From assembly GCA_028871705.1 (NCBI GenBank), contig JAGWMP010000004.1, positions 1-34,896 on the forward strand: a stretch of DNA of 34,896 nucleotides, in the 5' to 3' direction. Positions within the stretch are counted from its first letter, which is position 1; every line of letters begins with the position of its first letter. Position numbers and translations under genes: made by a program. The notes under the pieces are model-generated. The model ran no database searches, was not told the DNA's origin, and saw only the letters and a program-made list of their open reading frames with translations. This DNA comes from Gammaproteobacteria bacterium. Its GTDB lineage: Bacteria; Pseudomonadota; Gammaproteobacteria; Steroidobacterales; Steroidobacteraceae. Shown one piece after another: positions 1 to 10,272 of this stretch.

Positions 1-2
1 TG

Positions 3-872
3 GTGTTCGCGCCGGCCGCGACCCTCAGGCAACCGTGGATCGCCTTGCAGGGCGATAAAGACGAGGTATGCAGCGCCAGGACCGCGGCCGACTTCGCCGC
101 GCAGGTCGCCAACGGCGCGATCGTGCACCTGCCGCTGGTCGGCCACGGCTTCGCGGTGGAGCGTAACTGGATGCCGCAGTTCCGCGCCGCCTACCTGAAG
201 CTCACCGCGCCCGCCGCGGCCGCGCCGCCGCCTGCGCCCGAGATCGGCGACCTGCCGGTGAACGAGGTACCCGCCGGCGGCTCCTCGCCGGAGCTCGCAC
301 TGCTCCTGACCGGCGACGGCGGCTGGGCCGGGCTCGACCAGGAGCTCGCCGCGCGCCTCGCGCAGAGCGGCGTGCCGACCGTCGGACTCAACTCGCTCAA
401 GTATTTCTGGTCCGAGCGCACGCCGGAGGAGACCGCGCGTGATGTGGCAAGACTGCTGCGCCACTATCTTGTGGCCTGGAATAAACAGCGGGTCCTGCTG
501 GTGGGTTACTCCTTCGGCGCCGATGTGCTGCCGTTCGTGGTCAACCGCCTGCCGGCGGACCTGCGCGCGCGCATCGCGAGCGTCAGCCTCCTCGGCATCG
601 ACGCCAACGCTTCCTTCGAGGTGAGCGTCGCCGACTGGGTCGGCAGCGGCGGCGGCGGTCCACGCACCGTTCCGGAGCTGGCCGCGCTCGCCCCCATGCC
701 GGTGCTGTGCATCTACGGCGAGGGCGAGGCGGACTCGATCTGCCCCGGGCTGCCGGCCGGCGGCGCCGTCACGCGGGCGCAAATCGGCAGGGGCCACCAC
801 TTCAGCGGCGAGTACTCGGCGCTGGCCGACCGCATCCTCGCCTTCGCGCGCACCGCTCACCCTGTGACATAA
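3..872 (+). CDS. VirJ/AcvB-family serine hydrolase (lysyl-phosphatidylglycerol hydrolase-like), 5' end cut by window
   Basis: Open frame from window start to TGA at 870-872; motifs LLLTGDGGWAGLD, GLNSLKYFWSERTPEETARDV, LVGYSFGADVLPFVVNRLP typical of the VirJ domain; preceding alpha/beta-hydrolase-like segment suggests two-domain AcvB layout. Confidence 0.8.
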   Translation: MFAPAATLRQPWIALQGDKDEVCSARTAADFAAQVANGAIVHLPLVGHGFAVERNWMPQFRAAYLKLTAPAAAAPPPAPEIGDLPVNEVPAGGSSPELALLLTGDGGWAGLDQELAARLAQSGVPTVGLNSLKYFWSERTPEETARDVARLLRHYLVAWNKQRVLLVGYSFGADVLPFVVNRLPADLRARIASVSLLGIDANASFEVSVADWVGSGGGGPRTVPELAALAPMPVLCIYGEGEADSICPGLPAGGAVTRAQIGRGHHFSGEYSALADRILAFARTAHPVT

Positions 873-960
873 CGCGCGCCGCGCCGGCCGCCGCGGGGAA
901 TCGGTTACCATGGGCTGAGCCTCGCGACGGGCACCATAACAACAGTCCGCGCAGCGCCCG

Positions 961-1680
961 ATGAAGGCCATGTCCCTCTATATCGACACGGCGAGCCGCC
1001 TGCATCACGACCAGGAGCAGAACCTGGTGGTGACCTGCCCGCATTGCCAGACGGTCGCGCACATCACGCCGTGCGCGGTGCCGCGTTTCGAGGACCTGCA
1101 GCTCTACCGTCCCAGGCAGGCGGGAGTCGTGTATCTGTGCGACGCCTGCCATGCGCCGATCTTCCTGCGTTTCACGGTACGGGTGTACGGCGCGGCGCGC
1201 ATCGAGCTCGCGCCGCAGTTCACCGAGGTCGAGCGGGCGCGCGAGAAGTTCAGCTTCACCTACATCCCCGAGGAGGTCGAGGCGCTGTTCCGCGAGGCGC
1301 TGGTGTGCTTCACGCACGATGCCTTCAACGCCTTCGGCTCCATGTGCCGGCGCACCGCGCAAGCCGTGTTCGCCGACCTCGGCGAAGCGGGGAAGCTGCG
1401 CCTGTTCGATGAGCTCAACGGCCTGCGTGAGCTCACCGACATCGCCCCCGACCTCTTCACCACCATGCGCAACGTGCTGTTCGGCGCCGAGCTCGACGCG
1501 CACGCGGCCGTGCCGCCGCTCGACGGCTACCAGGCGGGCATCATGCTCGAGGTGATGAAGGATCTGCTCTACGAGGCTTACGTGCGCAAGGGGCGGCTGC
1601 AGCAGGCGATCAAGGTGCGCCGCTTCCTGCTGGAGGAAACCGGCTCCTGGAAGGTGACGCCGCTGCAGTCGGCGAGCTGA
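961..1680 (+). CDS. DUF4145-like protein with N-terminal zinc-ribbon-type CxxC pairs
   Basis: 239 aa; CPHC and CDAC pairs, then helical region EEVEALFREALVCFTHDAFNAFGSMCRRTAQAVF resembling DUF4145. Confidence 0.6.
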   Translation: MKAMSLYIDTASRLHHDQEQNLVVTCPHCQTVAHITPCAVPRFEDLQLYRPRQAGVVYLCDACHAPIFLRFTVRVYGAARIELAPQFTEVERAREKFSFTYIPEEVEALFREALVCFTHDAFNAFGSMCRRTAQAVFADLGEAGKLRLFDELNGLRELTDIAPDLFTTMRNVLFGAELDAHAAVPPLDGYQAGIMLEVMKDLLYEAYVRKGRLQQAIKVRRFLLEETGSWKVTPLQSAS

Positions 1681-4600
1681 TCAACCAATGAAGCGCCGCG
1701 CGTTTCGGAACAGGCGCATCCAGCCGCTGTAGCCCGCCGCGCCCCGCGGCCGCCAGGAATTCTGCAGGTAGCGGAACGAGCGCTCGGGGTGCGGCATGGT
1801 GATGGTCACGCGGCCGTCGGCGTTGCTGAGCGCCGCGATGCCGAACGGGCTGCCGCTCGGGTTGGCCGGATAAGTGGTCGCGACGCTGCGGTCGTGCCCG
1901 ACGTAGCGATAGCCCACGAGTCCGCTCGCGGCACAGGCGGCGGCGGCCTGCGCCGAGGCAAACTCCGCGCGCCCCTCGCCGTGCGATACCGCGATCGGCA
2001 GCAGCGACCCCGCCATCCCTTCGAGCAGCACCGAAGGCGAGCGCAGCACCTCGACCAGCGGGAAGCGCGCCTCGTACTGCTCGCTGCGGTTCTGCACGAA
2101 GCGCGGCCAGTGGGCGGTGCCGGGGATGAGACTCTTCAGCGCCGCGAACATCTGGCAGCCGTTGCAGATGCCGAGCGCGAAGCTGTCGGGACGTGCGAAG
2201 AAGCGCTCGAACTCCTCGCGCACCGCGCCATGGAACAGGATCGACTTGGCCCAGCCCTCGCCGGCACCGAGCACGTCGCCGTAGCTGAACCCGCCGCAGG
2301 CGACGAGCCCCTTGAACTCATCGAGCCGCCGCCGCCCGGCGAGCAGATCGGTCATGTGCACGTCGTGCGGCTCGAACCCCGCCTGGGCGAACACCGCGGC
2401 GGTCTCGGTCTGGCTGTTGACGCCCTGCTCGCGCAGGATCGCCACCTTCGGGCGCACGCCGCGCGCCACGTACGCGGCGGCGATGTCCTCGCCCGCATCG
2501 AAGCTCAACTCGAGCGCGAGGCCGCCCGCGCGCGCGTCGCACTGCGCGGCGAATTCCTCGTCGGCGCACTTGGGATCGTCGCGCAGCGCGCGCATGCGCC
2601 ACGAGGTCTCCGACCACGCGCGCTTGAGGTCCTCCCACGCCTCCTCGATCCGTGCCGGCCCGACCCGCAGCCGCACCCGCAGCTGCGGGGTGGGCGTGCC
2701 GACCTTCAACGCCGCGGCGGCGAGCCCGTGCCGCGCCAGGATTTCGCTGAAGCGCGCCTCATCCGCCGCGAGTACCTGCACGACGACTCCCGGCTCCTCG
2801 CTGAAGAGCTGCGCCGCGGCGGATCCGCGCGCCTCGGGCAGCTCGATGTCGAGCCCGCAATGACCGGCGAAGGCCATCTCGAGCAGCGTCACGACGAGGC
2901 CGCCGTCGGAGCGGTCGTGGTAGGCGTGCAGCAGGTTCGCCGCGCGCAGCTCCTTCAGCGCGGCGGCGAGGGCGAGAAGTGCGCCCGGGTCGTCGAGATC
3001 GGCCGGCTGCTCGCCGAGCTCGCCGTATACCTGCGCGAGCGCCGAAGCGCCGAGGCGGTTACGGCCCGCGGCGAGATCGATGAGCCAGAGCGAGCTCGCG
3101 CCCGCTTCGAGGTCGAGCGCCGGGGTGAGCGTGGCGCGCGCGTCCGCGACCGGCGCGAACGCCGAGACGATCAGCGACACCGGGGCCACGACGCTCTTGT
3201 CGGCGCCGCCGTCGCGCCAGCGGGTCTGCATGGACAGTGAGTCCTTGCCGACCGGGATGGCGATACCGAGCGCCGGACAGAGCTCCTTGCCGACCGCCGC
3301 GACGGTGGCATAGAGAGCCGCGTCCTCGCCCGGCTCGCCGCTCGCGGCCATCCAGTTGGCGGACAGGCGGATCGCCCCGGGCGAATCGATATCGGCGGCG
3401 AGGATGTTGGTGACGGCTTCGGCGACCGCGAGCCGGCCCGAGGCCGGCGCATCGAGCAGCGCCACCGGGGTGCGCTCACCCATGGCGAGCGCTTCTCCCG
3501 CCACCCCTTCGTAGTCGGCGAGCGTCACCCCCACATCGCTCACCGGCACCTGCCAGCGCCCGACCAGCTGATCGCGGCTGATGAGGCCGCCGACGGTACG
3601 ATCGCCGATGGTGATGAGGAAGCTCTTGTCCGCGACGGCCGGCAGGCGCAACACGCGGTACAGCGCCTCGGTGAGATCGATGCCGGCGCTCGCGAACGGC
3701 CGCGTGGCCGGGGCGAGGCTCGCGACGTCCCTGGTGAGGCGCGGCGGCTTGCCGAGCAGGATCTCGAGCGGCATGTCGACCGGAGCGTTGTGGAACAGCG
3801 GATCGCTCACCACGAGCCGCCCGCTCGCATCGATCTCGCCGATGACGGCGTACGGGCAGCGCTCGCGCGCGGCGATCGCGCCGAAGCGCTCGAGCGAGTG
3901 CGCCGCGACGATCAGCACGTAGCGCTCCTGCGCCTCGTTGCACCACAGCTCCAGCGGCGACATGCCGGACTCGGCGCTCGGGACGCTGCGCAGGTCGATG
4001 CGGGCGCCGTGCCCGTCGTGCGCGACCGACTCGGGCACCGCGTTGGAGAGGCCGCCGGCGCCGACGTCGTGGATGAGGAGCACGGGGTTGCGCTCCCCGA
4101 GCGACCAGCAGTGATCGATGACCTCCTGCGCACGGCGCTGCATCTCGGGGTTACCGCGCTGCACCGAGGCGAAATCGAGGTCGGCGCTCGAGCTGCCGCT
4201 GCCGACCGAGGAGGCGGCCCCGCCGCCCAACCCGATGAGCATCGCCGGACCCCCGAGCACCACGAGACGGGCGCCGACCGGGACGGCCGCCTTCTCGACG
4301 TGCGGGCGGCGGATGTTGCCCAAGCCCCCGGCGACCATGATCGGCTTGTGATAGCCGCGCGCGCGTCCGGGCGCATCGCCCGGCACCTCGAGCTCGAGGG
4401 TGCGGAAATAGCCCCCCACCGCGGGCCGGCCGAACTCGTTGTTGAAGGAAGCCGCCCCGATCGGCCCTTCGAGCATGATCGCGAGCGGCGCGGCGATGCG
4501 CGCCGGCGCACCGAAGGGGCGCTCCCACGGCCGTTCGTAGCCCGGAATGCGCAGGTTCGACACCGAGAAGCCGGTGAGCCCCGCCTTGGGCTTGGCACCG

Positions 4601-5574
4601 CGCCCGGTCGCGCCCTCATCGCGGATCTCCCCGCCCGAGCCGGTCGCGGCGCCCGGAAACGGCGAGATGGCGGTCGGGTGATTGTGCGTCTCGACCTTGA
4701 TCAGGATGTCGATCGGCTCGAGGCTGCCGCGATAGATCCCCGTGTCCGGGTCCGGGAAGTAGCGCACGCCCCTCGAGCCCTCGATCACCGCGGCGTTGTC
4801 GCGGTAGGCCGAGAGCACCCCGGCGGGACTCACCGCGTGCGTGTGACGGATCATGGCGAACAGCGAGTCGGCGCGCGGCCGGCCGTCGATCACCCAGGAG
4901 GCGTTGAATATCTTGTGGCGGCAGTGCTCGGAGTTGGCCTGCGCGAACATCATGAGCTCGACGTCGGTCGGGTCGCGCCCGAGCTGCCGGAAGCTCGCGA
5001 GCAGGTAGTCGATCTCCTGCGCCGAGAGCGCGAGCCCGAGCCGCTCGTTGGCCGCCGCGAGCGCGGCGCGCCCGCCGGCCAGCGCCACGGTGGCGAGGGG
5101 CCTGGGCGCGGCGTGCTCGAAGAGCCGCGCGGCCGCGGCCGCCTCCAGCAGCGCCATCTCGGTCATGCGGTCGCACAGCAGCGGCGCCAGGCGCGCGAGC
5201 TGCGCGGAGCCGAGCGGCTGCGCCGCGTGCAGCGTGTACTCGATGCCGCGCTCCACGCGCCGCACGCAGCCGAGCCCGCAGACGTGCACGATGTCGGTCG
5301 CCTTGCTCGACCAGGGCGAGATCGTGCCGGCGCGCGGCACGACGAGTACGCGTGCGCCAGCGCCGCCGCCGGCCTGCGCCGGCAGGCGCGGTCCGTAGGT
5401 GAGCAGCTCCCTCAGCACCGCGAGCTCGCCCGCCGCAAGCGGCCGCTCGAGGTCGGCGAAGTGCACGAAGCGCGTCGCCAGGCCCGTGACCGCGGGCTCG
5501 AGCGCGGCGAGACGCTGGACGAGCTTGGCGATACGAAACGCGGACAGCGCCGGGGCGCCTGGGATCTCGAGCAT
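1681..5574 (-). CDS. purL: Phosphoribosylformylglycinamidine synthase
   Basis: 1297 aa; [60 protein letters not shown]-terminal GATase [23 protein letters not shown] and LGICNGCQM. Confidence 0.97.
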   Translation of the reverse strand: MLEIPGAPALSAFRIAKLVQRLAALEPAVTGLATRFVHFADLERPLAAGELAVLRELLTYGPRLPAQAGGGAGARVLVVPRAGTISPWSSKATDIVHVCGLGCVRRVERGIEYTLHAAQPLGSAQLARLAPLLCDRMTEMALLEAAAAARLFEHAAPRPLATVALAGGRAALAAANERLGLALSAQEIDYLLASFRQLGRDPTDVELMMFAQANSEHCRHKIFNASWVIDGRPRADSLFAMIRHTHAVSPAGVLSAYRDNAAVIEGSRGVRYFPDPDTGIYRGSLEPIDILIKVETHNHPTAISPFPGAATGSGGEIRDEGATGRGAKPKAGLTGFSVSNLRIPGYERPWERPFGAPARIAAPLAIMLEGPIGAASFNNEFGRPAVGGYFRTLELEVPGDAPGRARGYHKPIMVAGGLGNIRRPHVEKAAVPVGARLVVLGGPAMLIGLGGGAASSVGSGSSSADLDFASVQRGNPEMQRRAQEVIDHCWSLGERNPVLLIHDVGAGGLSNAVPESVAHDGHGARIDLRSVPSAESGMSPLELWCNEAQERYVLIVAAHSLERFGAIAARERCPYAVIGEIDASGRLVVSDPLFHNAPVDMPLEILLGKPPRLTRDVASLAPATRPFASAGIDLTEALYRVLRLPAVADKSFLITIGDRTVGGLISRDQLVGRWQVPVSDVGVTLADYEGVAGEALAMGERTPVALLDAPASGRLAVAEAVTNILAADIDSPGAIRLSANWMAASGEPGEDAALYATVAAVGKELCPALGIAIPVGKDSLSMQTRWRDGGADKSVVAPVSLIVSAFAPVADARATLTPALDLEAGASSLWLIDLAAGRNRLGASALAQVYGELGEQPADLDDPGALLALAAALKELRAANLLHAYHDRSDGGLVVTLLEMAFAGHCGLDIELPEARGSAAAQLFSEEPGVVVQVLAADEARFSEILARHGLAAAALKVGTPTPQLRVRLRVGPARIEEAWEDLKRAWSETSWRMRALRDDPKCADEEFAAQCDARAGGLALELSFDAGEDIAAAYVARGVRPKVAILREQGVNSQTETAAVFAQAGFEPHDVHMTDLLAGRRRLDEFKGLVACGGFSYGDVLGAGEGWAKSILFHGAVREEFERFFARPDSFALGICNGCQMFAALKSLIPGTAHWPRFVQNRSEQYEARFPLVEVLRSPSVLLEGMAGSLLPIAVSHGEGRAEFASAQAAAACAASGLVGYRYVGHDRSVATTYPANPSGSPFGIAALSNADGRVTITMPHPERSFRYLQNSWRPRGAAGYSGWMRLFRNARRFIG

Positions 5575-5588
5575 GCGCTACCCGCGCC

Positions 5589-5927
5589 TCACTTCTTCTC
5601 TCCGGGCGAAGCCGGGTAGAGCGGCATCGGAAATTGCGCGACGTTGGCGCCGGCCTCGAGCGCCGTGATCTTGGCGGTGCCCTGCTTCTTCACCTCGTCG
5701 ATGCGCAGGATCGAGTGCAGCGGCAGGAAGGTGCGCTTGACGCCGGAGAACTCGCCCTTGATGCGCTCCTCCGCGGGGTCGAGCACCACCGAGGAGCGCT
5801 CGCCGAACACCAGCTCCTCGACCTCGATGAACCCGAACAGGTCCCCGTGGCTCACCTTGCGGGCGTACACCTCGTAAACCTTGCCTTGATTCACGAACAT
5901 AATGCGGAAAATGTGACTGGCTGCCAT
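5589..5927 (-). CDS. DUF1820 family protein
   Basis: MAASHIFRIMFVNQGKVYEVYARKVSHGDLFGFIEVEELVFGERSSVVLDPAEERIKGEF...; ATG at 5927 preceded by a purine-rich stretch (upstream in-frame start at 5966 also possible). Confidence 0.75.
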   Translation of the reverse strand: MAASHIFRIMFVNQGKVYEVYARKVSHGDLFGFIEVEELVFGERSSVVLDPAEERIKGEFSGVKRTFLPLHSILRIDEVKKQGTAKITALEAGANVAQFPMPLYPASPGEKK

Positions 5928-5964
5928 GGCCTCTACAGGGGGGTCGGGTAGCTTTGACGCTGGC

Positions 5965-5970
5965 ATTATA
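5965..5970 (-). promoter_or_regulatory. Candidate -10 box (TATAAT) for DUF1820-purL transcription
   Basis: Perfect TATAAT on minus strand about 38 nt upstream of the DUF1820 ATG; no convincing -35 box. Confidence 0.35.
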
Positions 5971-6058
5971 TGTCCGGGCGTGCCGGGGACGCTGCCGCGC
6001 CTCCGTGGCGCGGGACGGTTTCTTCAACAACGGACGGACTCCTTTGAGTCGGGGAACC

Positions 6059-7348
6059 ATGACGCTTCGGCTGCGTGTCGTCAGTGACCAGCGGCGGTCG
6101 CTTGCCGACCGCGGCACCGCGGTCTTTTCCGTCGAAGGCGGCACCATCGGCCGCTCGGCCGACAACGATTGGGTGCTGCCCGACCCGCTGCGCTACGTCT
6201 CGGCGCACCACGCCCGCGTACAGTTCCGCGAGGGCCACTTCTATCTCCAGGACGTCAGCACCAACGGCGTCTACGTCAACGACGACATGGAGCCGCTCTC
6301 CAAGCGCGGCTCGAGCGGCTACCGCCTGGCGAACGGCGACGTGCTGCGCATCGGCGAGTACCACATCGTCGCCGCGCTCGAAGCGCAGCGCGCCGCCGCG
6401 GCCGCCGCCCAGGAGGACCCCGCCTCCGCCGCGGTTCCGACCAGCATCCACTCGCTGCGCTCCCTCGACCGCACCCCGGAACGCGACATCGGCGCGGTGC
6501 TGAACCTCGATGAGCTGCTGGTCCCGGATCCGCGGCGCGACCCGGCGCTGCCGGTGAACGCCTACGGGCAGGCGGTCGAATCCGCCCCGGTGCGCGCCCT
6601 TGCCGAGGAGGTGCCGCTCATCGCGGCCGACGCGAGTCCCGCCGCCGCCGGCGCGCCGCCCCCGGACCCGGAGGCCGAGGCGCACGGCAAGCGCATGGCG
6701 CGGCTCGCCGAGGCCGTCGCGCGCGAGCCCAAGAGCGGCAACGGTGTGATGGCGCTCGCCGACGTGCACTCGGGGCTGGATGCCTTCTGCCGCGGCGCCG
6801 GCATCGACATCGAGAAGCTGCCGGCGGACGCCCAGAGCCGCCTGCTGCACCTCGCCGGGCGGCTGTTCCGCGAGACCCTCGTCGGGCTGAAGGATCTCGA
6901 GCGCACGCGCGCCAGCACCCGCAACCGTTACCGCATCGAGACGCCGCCGCGCGAGCCCGACGACCCGCGCCCCTCGCTCGCCGACTCGATGGTGGAGGAG
7001 CTGCTGGTGGAGCTCTTCGTGCAGCACGAGAACCGGCGCCTCGATTCGGTGCAGTGGCTGCGCGAGGTGGTGGGCGAGGCGAAGCAGCACGAGCACGCCA
7101 CCACCCAGGCGACGCGCGCGGCGTTCGTCGAGTTTCTCGACCGCCTCGATCCCGCCGAGCTCGAGGCGCGCTTCGAGCGCGCCGCACGGCGCGGCAAGGC
7201 GCGCTCCGCCGACAAGGCCCAGTACTGGGAGCTGTTCGTCAACTTCTACCGCAACCTCATCGAGATGCCCGCGGACCATCTGCCGCACACTTTCGTCGAG
7301 GCGTTCGGCTCCGCATATCGCGAGGCGCTGAAGAAGCCGGAATCCTGA
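6059..7348 (+). CDS. tagH: FHA-domain protein, type VI secretion-associated TagH-like
   Basis: N-terminal FHA signature (GTIGRSADNDWVLPDPLRYVSAHHARVQF..DVSTNGVYVND) plus long C-terminal region resembling the T6SS FHA C-terminal domain. ATG at 6059 chosen over the upstream start at 5954. Confidence 0.75.
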   Translation: MTLRLRVVSDQRRSLADRGTAVFSVEGGTIGRSADNDWVLPDPLRYVSAHHARVQFREGHFYLQDVSTNGVYVNDDMEPLSKRGSSGYRLANGDVLRIGEYHIVAALEAQRAAAAAAQEDPASAAVPTSIHSLRSLDRTPERDIGAVLNLDELLVPDPRRDPALPVNAYGQAVESAPVRALAEEVPLIAADASPAAAGAPPPDPEAEAHGKRMARLAEAVAREPKSGNGVMALADVHSGLDAFCRGAGIDIEKLPADAQSRLLHLAGRLFRETLVGLKDLERTRASTRNRYRIETPPREPDDPRPSLADSMVEELLVELFVQHENRRLDSVQWLREVVGEAKQHEHATTQATRAAFVEFLDRLDPAELEARFERAARRGKARSADKAQYWELFVNFYRNLIEMPADHLPHTFVEAFGSAYREALKKPES

Positions 7349-7362
7349 CGGCGGCGCGGATG

Positions 7363-7455
7363 TGGCGGAGAGGGTGGGATTCGAACCCACGTGCCGGATT
7401 TACCCGACCATCCGATTTCGAGTCGGCGCCGTTATGACCGCTTCGGTACCTCTCC
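7363..7455 (-). tRNA. tRNA-Ser, anticodon CGA, CCA encoded
   Basis: Reverse complement GGAGAGGTACCGAAGCGGTCATAACGGCGCCGACTCGAAATCGGATGGTCGGGTAAATCCGGCACGTGGGTTCGAATCCCACCCTCTCCGCCA: 7-bp acceptor, CTCGAAA anticodon loop, long variable arm, GTTCGAATC T-loop. Confidence 0.95.
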
Positions 7456-7527
7456 GGCTCCGCAGCCAGGACCCTTTTGCGGGGCTGGTATTCTAACGGA
7501 AAGCCGTTCGCCAGGAGGGCCTCCTTC

Positions 7528-8943
7528 GTGCGGGCATTGACTCTCGCCGCCGCCGGCGTGCTGCTCCTCGGGGGCTGCACGCAACACGAGCCATCCGCCC
7601 TGGATGCGGTGCGCGCGCGCGGCGAGCTGCGCGTGGTCACGCTGAATCTGCCCACCTGCTATTACGAGGGCGCGCAAGGGTCCGAGGGCCTCGAGTACCG
7701 GCTGGCGAGCCGCTACGCCGCGCAACTCGGCGTGAAGCTCACTCTTTATCCGGTCGCGAGCGAAGCGGCCCTGCAGGACGAGCTCGCGGCAGGCCGCGCG
7801 GACATCGCCGCGGCCTCGCTCACCGACTCGCCCGAATGGCAGAAGGTCGGGGATGCGGCCGTGCCCTACGCCAACATCCCGCAGCTGGTCGTCTACCAGA
7901 GAAGCGGCGCGCGGCCGCGCGAGACGCTGCAGCTCGAGTCGGCGCGCCTCGCGGTGCGCGCCGGCAGCCCCCAGGAGCGCATCCTCGAGAAGCTGCGGCG
8001 CACCGTGGCGCCGACGCTGCAATGGGTCGAGACCGCGCCGAGCTCGGCCGATCCCATCGAGGACGTCGACTCGGGCAACGCCGACTACGCGATCTCGGAT
8101 GCGCGCGAGTTCTCCTTTGCGCGGCACCTGTATCCGAACGTGCTGGTGGGATTCGCGCTGCCCGACACGCGGCCGGTGCAGTGGATCGTGCGCAAGGGCG
8201 CCCCGGCGCTGCTCGAGAGCGTCGACCAGTTCTTCGGCTCCCTCGCCCAGTCGGGCGAGCTTTCGCAGCTGGTGCAGGAGGCGAGCGGTGACACGCGCCG
8301 CTTCGAGTACGAGGAGTCGCGCGAGTTCCAGACCCACGTGGCCGAGCGGCTGCCGCACTACCGCGCCTGGTTCGAGGAGGCGGCCGCGCAGGTCGGTCTC
8401 GACTGGCGGCTGCTGGCGGCGGTCGGCTATCAGGAGTCCAAGTGGGATCCACGCGCCGTCTCCGACGAGGGTGCCGCGGGACTCATGATGCTCACCGCCG
8501 ACACCGCCCAGGCGATGGGCATCAAGGACCGCACCGACCCGCAGCAGAGCATCTTCGCCGGCGCGCACTACCTCGCCCAGGTGCGCCAGATGATCCCCGA
8601 CCGCATCCCGGAGCCGGACCGCACCTGGCTCACCATCGCCGCCTACAACGTCGGCTTCGGGCATCTCGAGGATGCGCGCATCATCGCCCAGGCCCTCGGC
8701 AAGGATCCGGACTCGTGGACCGAGGTGCGCGAGGAGCTGCCGCTGCTCGCCCAGGGGCGCTGGTACACGCGCGCCAAGCGCGGCTACGCGCGCGGCTGGG
8801 AGCCGGTGCAGTTCGTCGACCGCATCCAGCGCTTCCTGACGCTGCTCGAGTGGCAGCCGGGCGAGGGCGTGCCCGCGCAGGCGCCCGCCGCGCCCGCCGG
8901 CGCGCGCGCCGCGTCCGCCACCACCGCGGGACTGATCCCCTAA
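7528..8943 (+). CDS. mltF: Membrane-bound lytic murein transglycosylase F
   Basis: GTG start at 7528 with AGGAGG at 7513-7518; lipobox LLGGC; solute-binding-like domain followed by SLT domain (AAVGYQESKWDPRAVSDEGAAGLMMLTADTAQAMGI, IAAYNVGFGHLEDAR). Confidence 0.92.
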   Translation: MRALTLAAAGVLLLGGCTQHEPSALDAVRARGELRVVTLNLPTCYYEGAQGSEGLEYRLASRYAAQLGVKLTLYPVASEAALQDELAAGRADIAAASLTDSPEWQKVGDAAVPYANIPQLVVYQRSGARPRETLQLESARLAVRAGSPQERILEKLRRTVAPTLQWVETAPSSADPIEDVDSGNADYAISDAREFSFARHLYPNVLVGFALPDTRPVQWIVRKGAPALLESVDQFFGSLAQSGELSQLVQEASGDTRRFEYEESREFQTHVAERLPHYRAWFEEAAAQVGLDWRLLAAVGYQESKWDPRAVSDEGAAGLMMLTADTAQAMGIKDRTDPQQSIFAGAHYLAQVRQMIPDRIPEPDRTWLTIAAYNVGFGHLEDARIIAQALGKDPDSWTEVREELPLLAQGRWYTRAKRGYARGWEPVQFVDRIQRFLTLLEWQPGEGVPAQAPAAPAGARAASATTAGLIP

Positions 8944-9401
8944 CGCCGCGCGGCGAAAAACTGCTGCAGCAGCAGCCCGCACTCCTCCATCAGCACGCCG
9001 CCGAACACGTCGACGCGGTGATTGAGCTCCGGCAGCGCGAACACGTCGGTGATGCTGCCGGCGGCGCCCGCGCGCGGATCGAAGGCGCCGAACACCAGCC
9101 GCCGCACCCGGGCGTGCACCATCGCCGCGGCGCACATGACGCACGGCTCGAGCGTCACGTACAGCGTCGTATCGGTGAGGCGGTAACTGCCGAGCGCGCG
9201 CCCGCCGGCGCGCAACGCCTCGACCTCGGCGTGTGCGGTGGGATCGTGGCTCGCTACGGGCGAGTTGCCGCCGGTGGCGATGATCTGCCCGCCCCGCACC
9301 AGCACGGCGCCCACCGGCACCTCGCCGCGCTCGCCGGCGGCGGCCGCGTGGGTGAGCGCGGCGCGCATGAAGGCGAGATCGCTCCCCGGGAGCTCAGCCA
9401 T
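8940..9401 (-). CDS. tadA: tRNA-specific adenosine deaminase
   Basis: HAEVEAL and [31 protein letters not shown] deaminase motifs, 153 aa. Confidence 0.95.
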   Translation of the reverse strand: MAELPGSDLAFMRAALTHAAAAGERGEVPVGAVLVRGGQIIATGGNSPVASHDPTAHAEVEALRAGGRALGSYRLTDTTLYVTLEPCVMCAAAMVHARVRRLVFGAFDPRAGAAGSITDVFALPELNHRVDVFGGVLMEECGLLLQQFFAARR

Positions 9402-10272
9402 GCGGCGCGGCCACCTCCGGCGCCGGCAGGAACAGCGCCGGATCGATGAAGTCGGCGTTCAGCGCCACGCCGAAGTGCAGGTGCGGCCCGGTCACGCGCC
9501 CGGTCGCGCCCACCTTGCCGATCACGTCCCCGGCCCGCACGCGCCGCCCGGGCGCCACGCCGATGGCGCTCAGGTGGCAATACATCGTCACCAGTCCGCC
9601 GCCGTGATCGAGGATCACGGTGTTGCCGTTGAAGAAAAACCCGCCCGTGTCGAGCACCGTGCCGTCGGCCGCGGCGCGCACCGGCGTGCCGGTATCGGCG
9701 GCGATGTCCATGCCACTGTGGGGATTGCGCGCCTCGTTGTTGAACACGCGCCGCGAGCCGTAGGAGCTCGAGCGCACGCCGGGGACCGGCGCAAGCAGCC
9801 GCAAGGTCGCCGGCACGGCTGGCGAGAAAGTGCCCACGTCCGCCCTGATGCGTGGCTGCTCGCGGCCGACGCGCGCGAGATCCTCCGCCGAGAGGTCGAC
9901 CTGGCGCGGCGGCACGGTGAGACGCTGCACGGTGTACTGCTTGTCGGCGACCTCGAAGCCGACGGTTCCGCCGCCCTCGAGGCGCACGGCGGCCGGGCCC
10001 GGTGCCTGTGAAAGCGGGATGCCGACGATGGCGAGCCACGCGCCCGCCGCCCGCACGACCAGCACCCGCCGCCCCTCGAAGCTGACCCGCGGGGCCGCGG
10101 CCCCCGCATCGCCCACCCGCACGAGTGCGACGCCGCCCGGAACACGCTCTTCCTGCGGCAGCTGTGCCGTGGCGAGCTCCGCGCCGCGCGCCGCGGCCAT
10201 GCCGGCCTGCGCAGCCGCGGCGCAGCAGAGCGCCGCCAGCGACAGCGCCGCTACGGTGCCGCGCCGCCTCAC
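9394..10272 (-). CDS. M23 (LytM-like) metallopeptidase with signal peptide
   Basis: [64 protein letters not shown] start at 10272 overlaps the xseA stop by 3 nt. The upstream extension of the ORF to 11028 lies inside xseA and is rejected. Confidence 0.88.
   Translation of the reverse strand: MRRRGTVAALSLAALCCAAAAQAGMAAARGAELATAQLPQEERVPGGVALVRVGDAGAAAPRVSFEGRRVLVVRAAGAWLAIVGIPLSQAPGPAAVRLEGGGTVGFEVADKQYTVQRLTVPPRQVDLSAEDLARVGREQPRIRADVGTFSPAVPATLRLLAPVPGVRSSSYGSRRVFNNEARNPHSGMDIAADTGTPVRAAADGTVLDTGGFFFNGNTVILDHGGGLVTMYCHLSAIGVAPGRRVRAGDVIGKVGATGRVTGPHLHFGVALNADFIDPALFLPAPEVAAPHG

Noticed and set aside
1789-3240. 483-aa plus-strand ORF opposite purL
   Set aside because: Same antisense composition artefact; purL coding is unequivocal.
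3790-5619. 609-aa plus-strand ORF opposite purL
   Set aside because: Antisense shadow of purL; Arg/Ala/Gly/His-rich low-complexity translation typical of high-GC DNA, no recognisable domain.
5966-7390. 474-aa minus-strand ORF opposite the FHA gene, running into the tRNA
   Set aside because: Antisense to a clear FHA protein and overlaps tRNA-Ser; no domain signature.
7432-9144. 570-aa minus-strand ORF opposite mltF
   Set aside because: Shadow ORF spanning mltF and an alternative frame of tadA.
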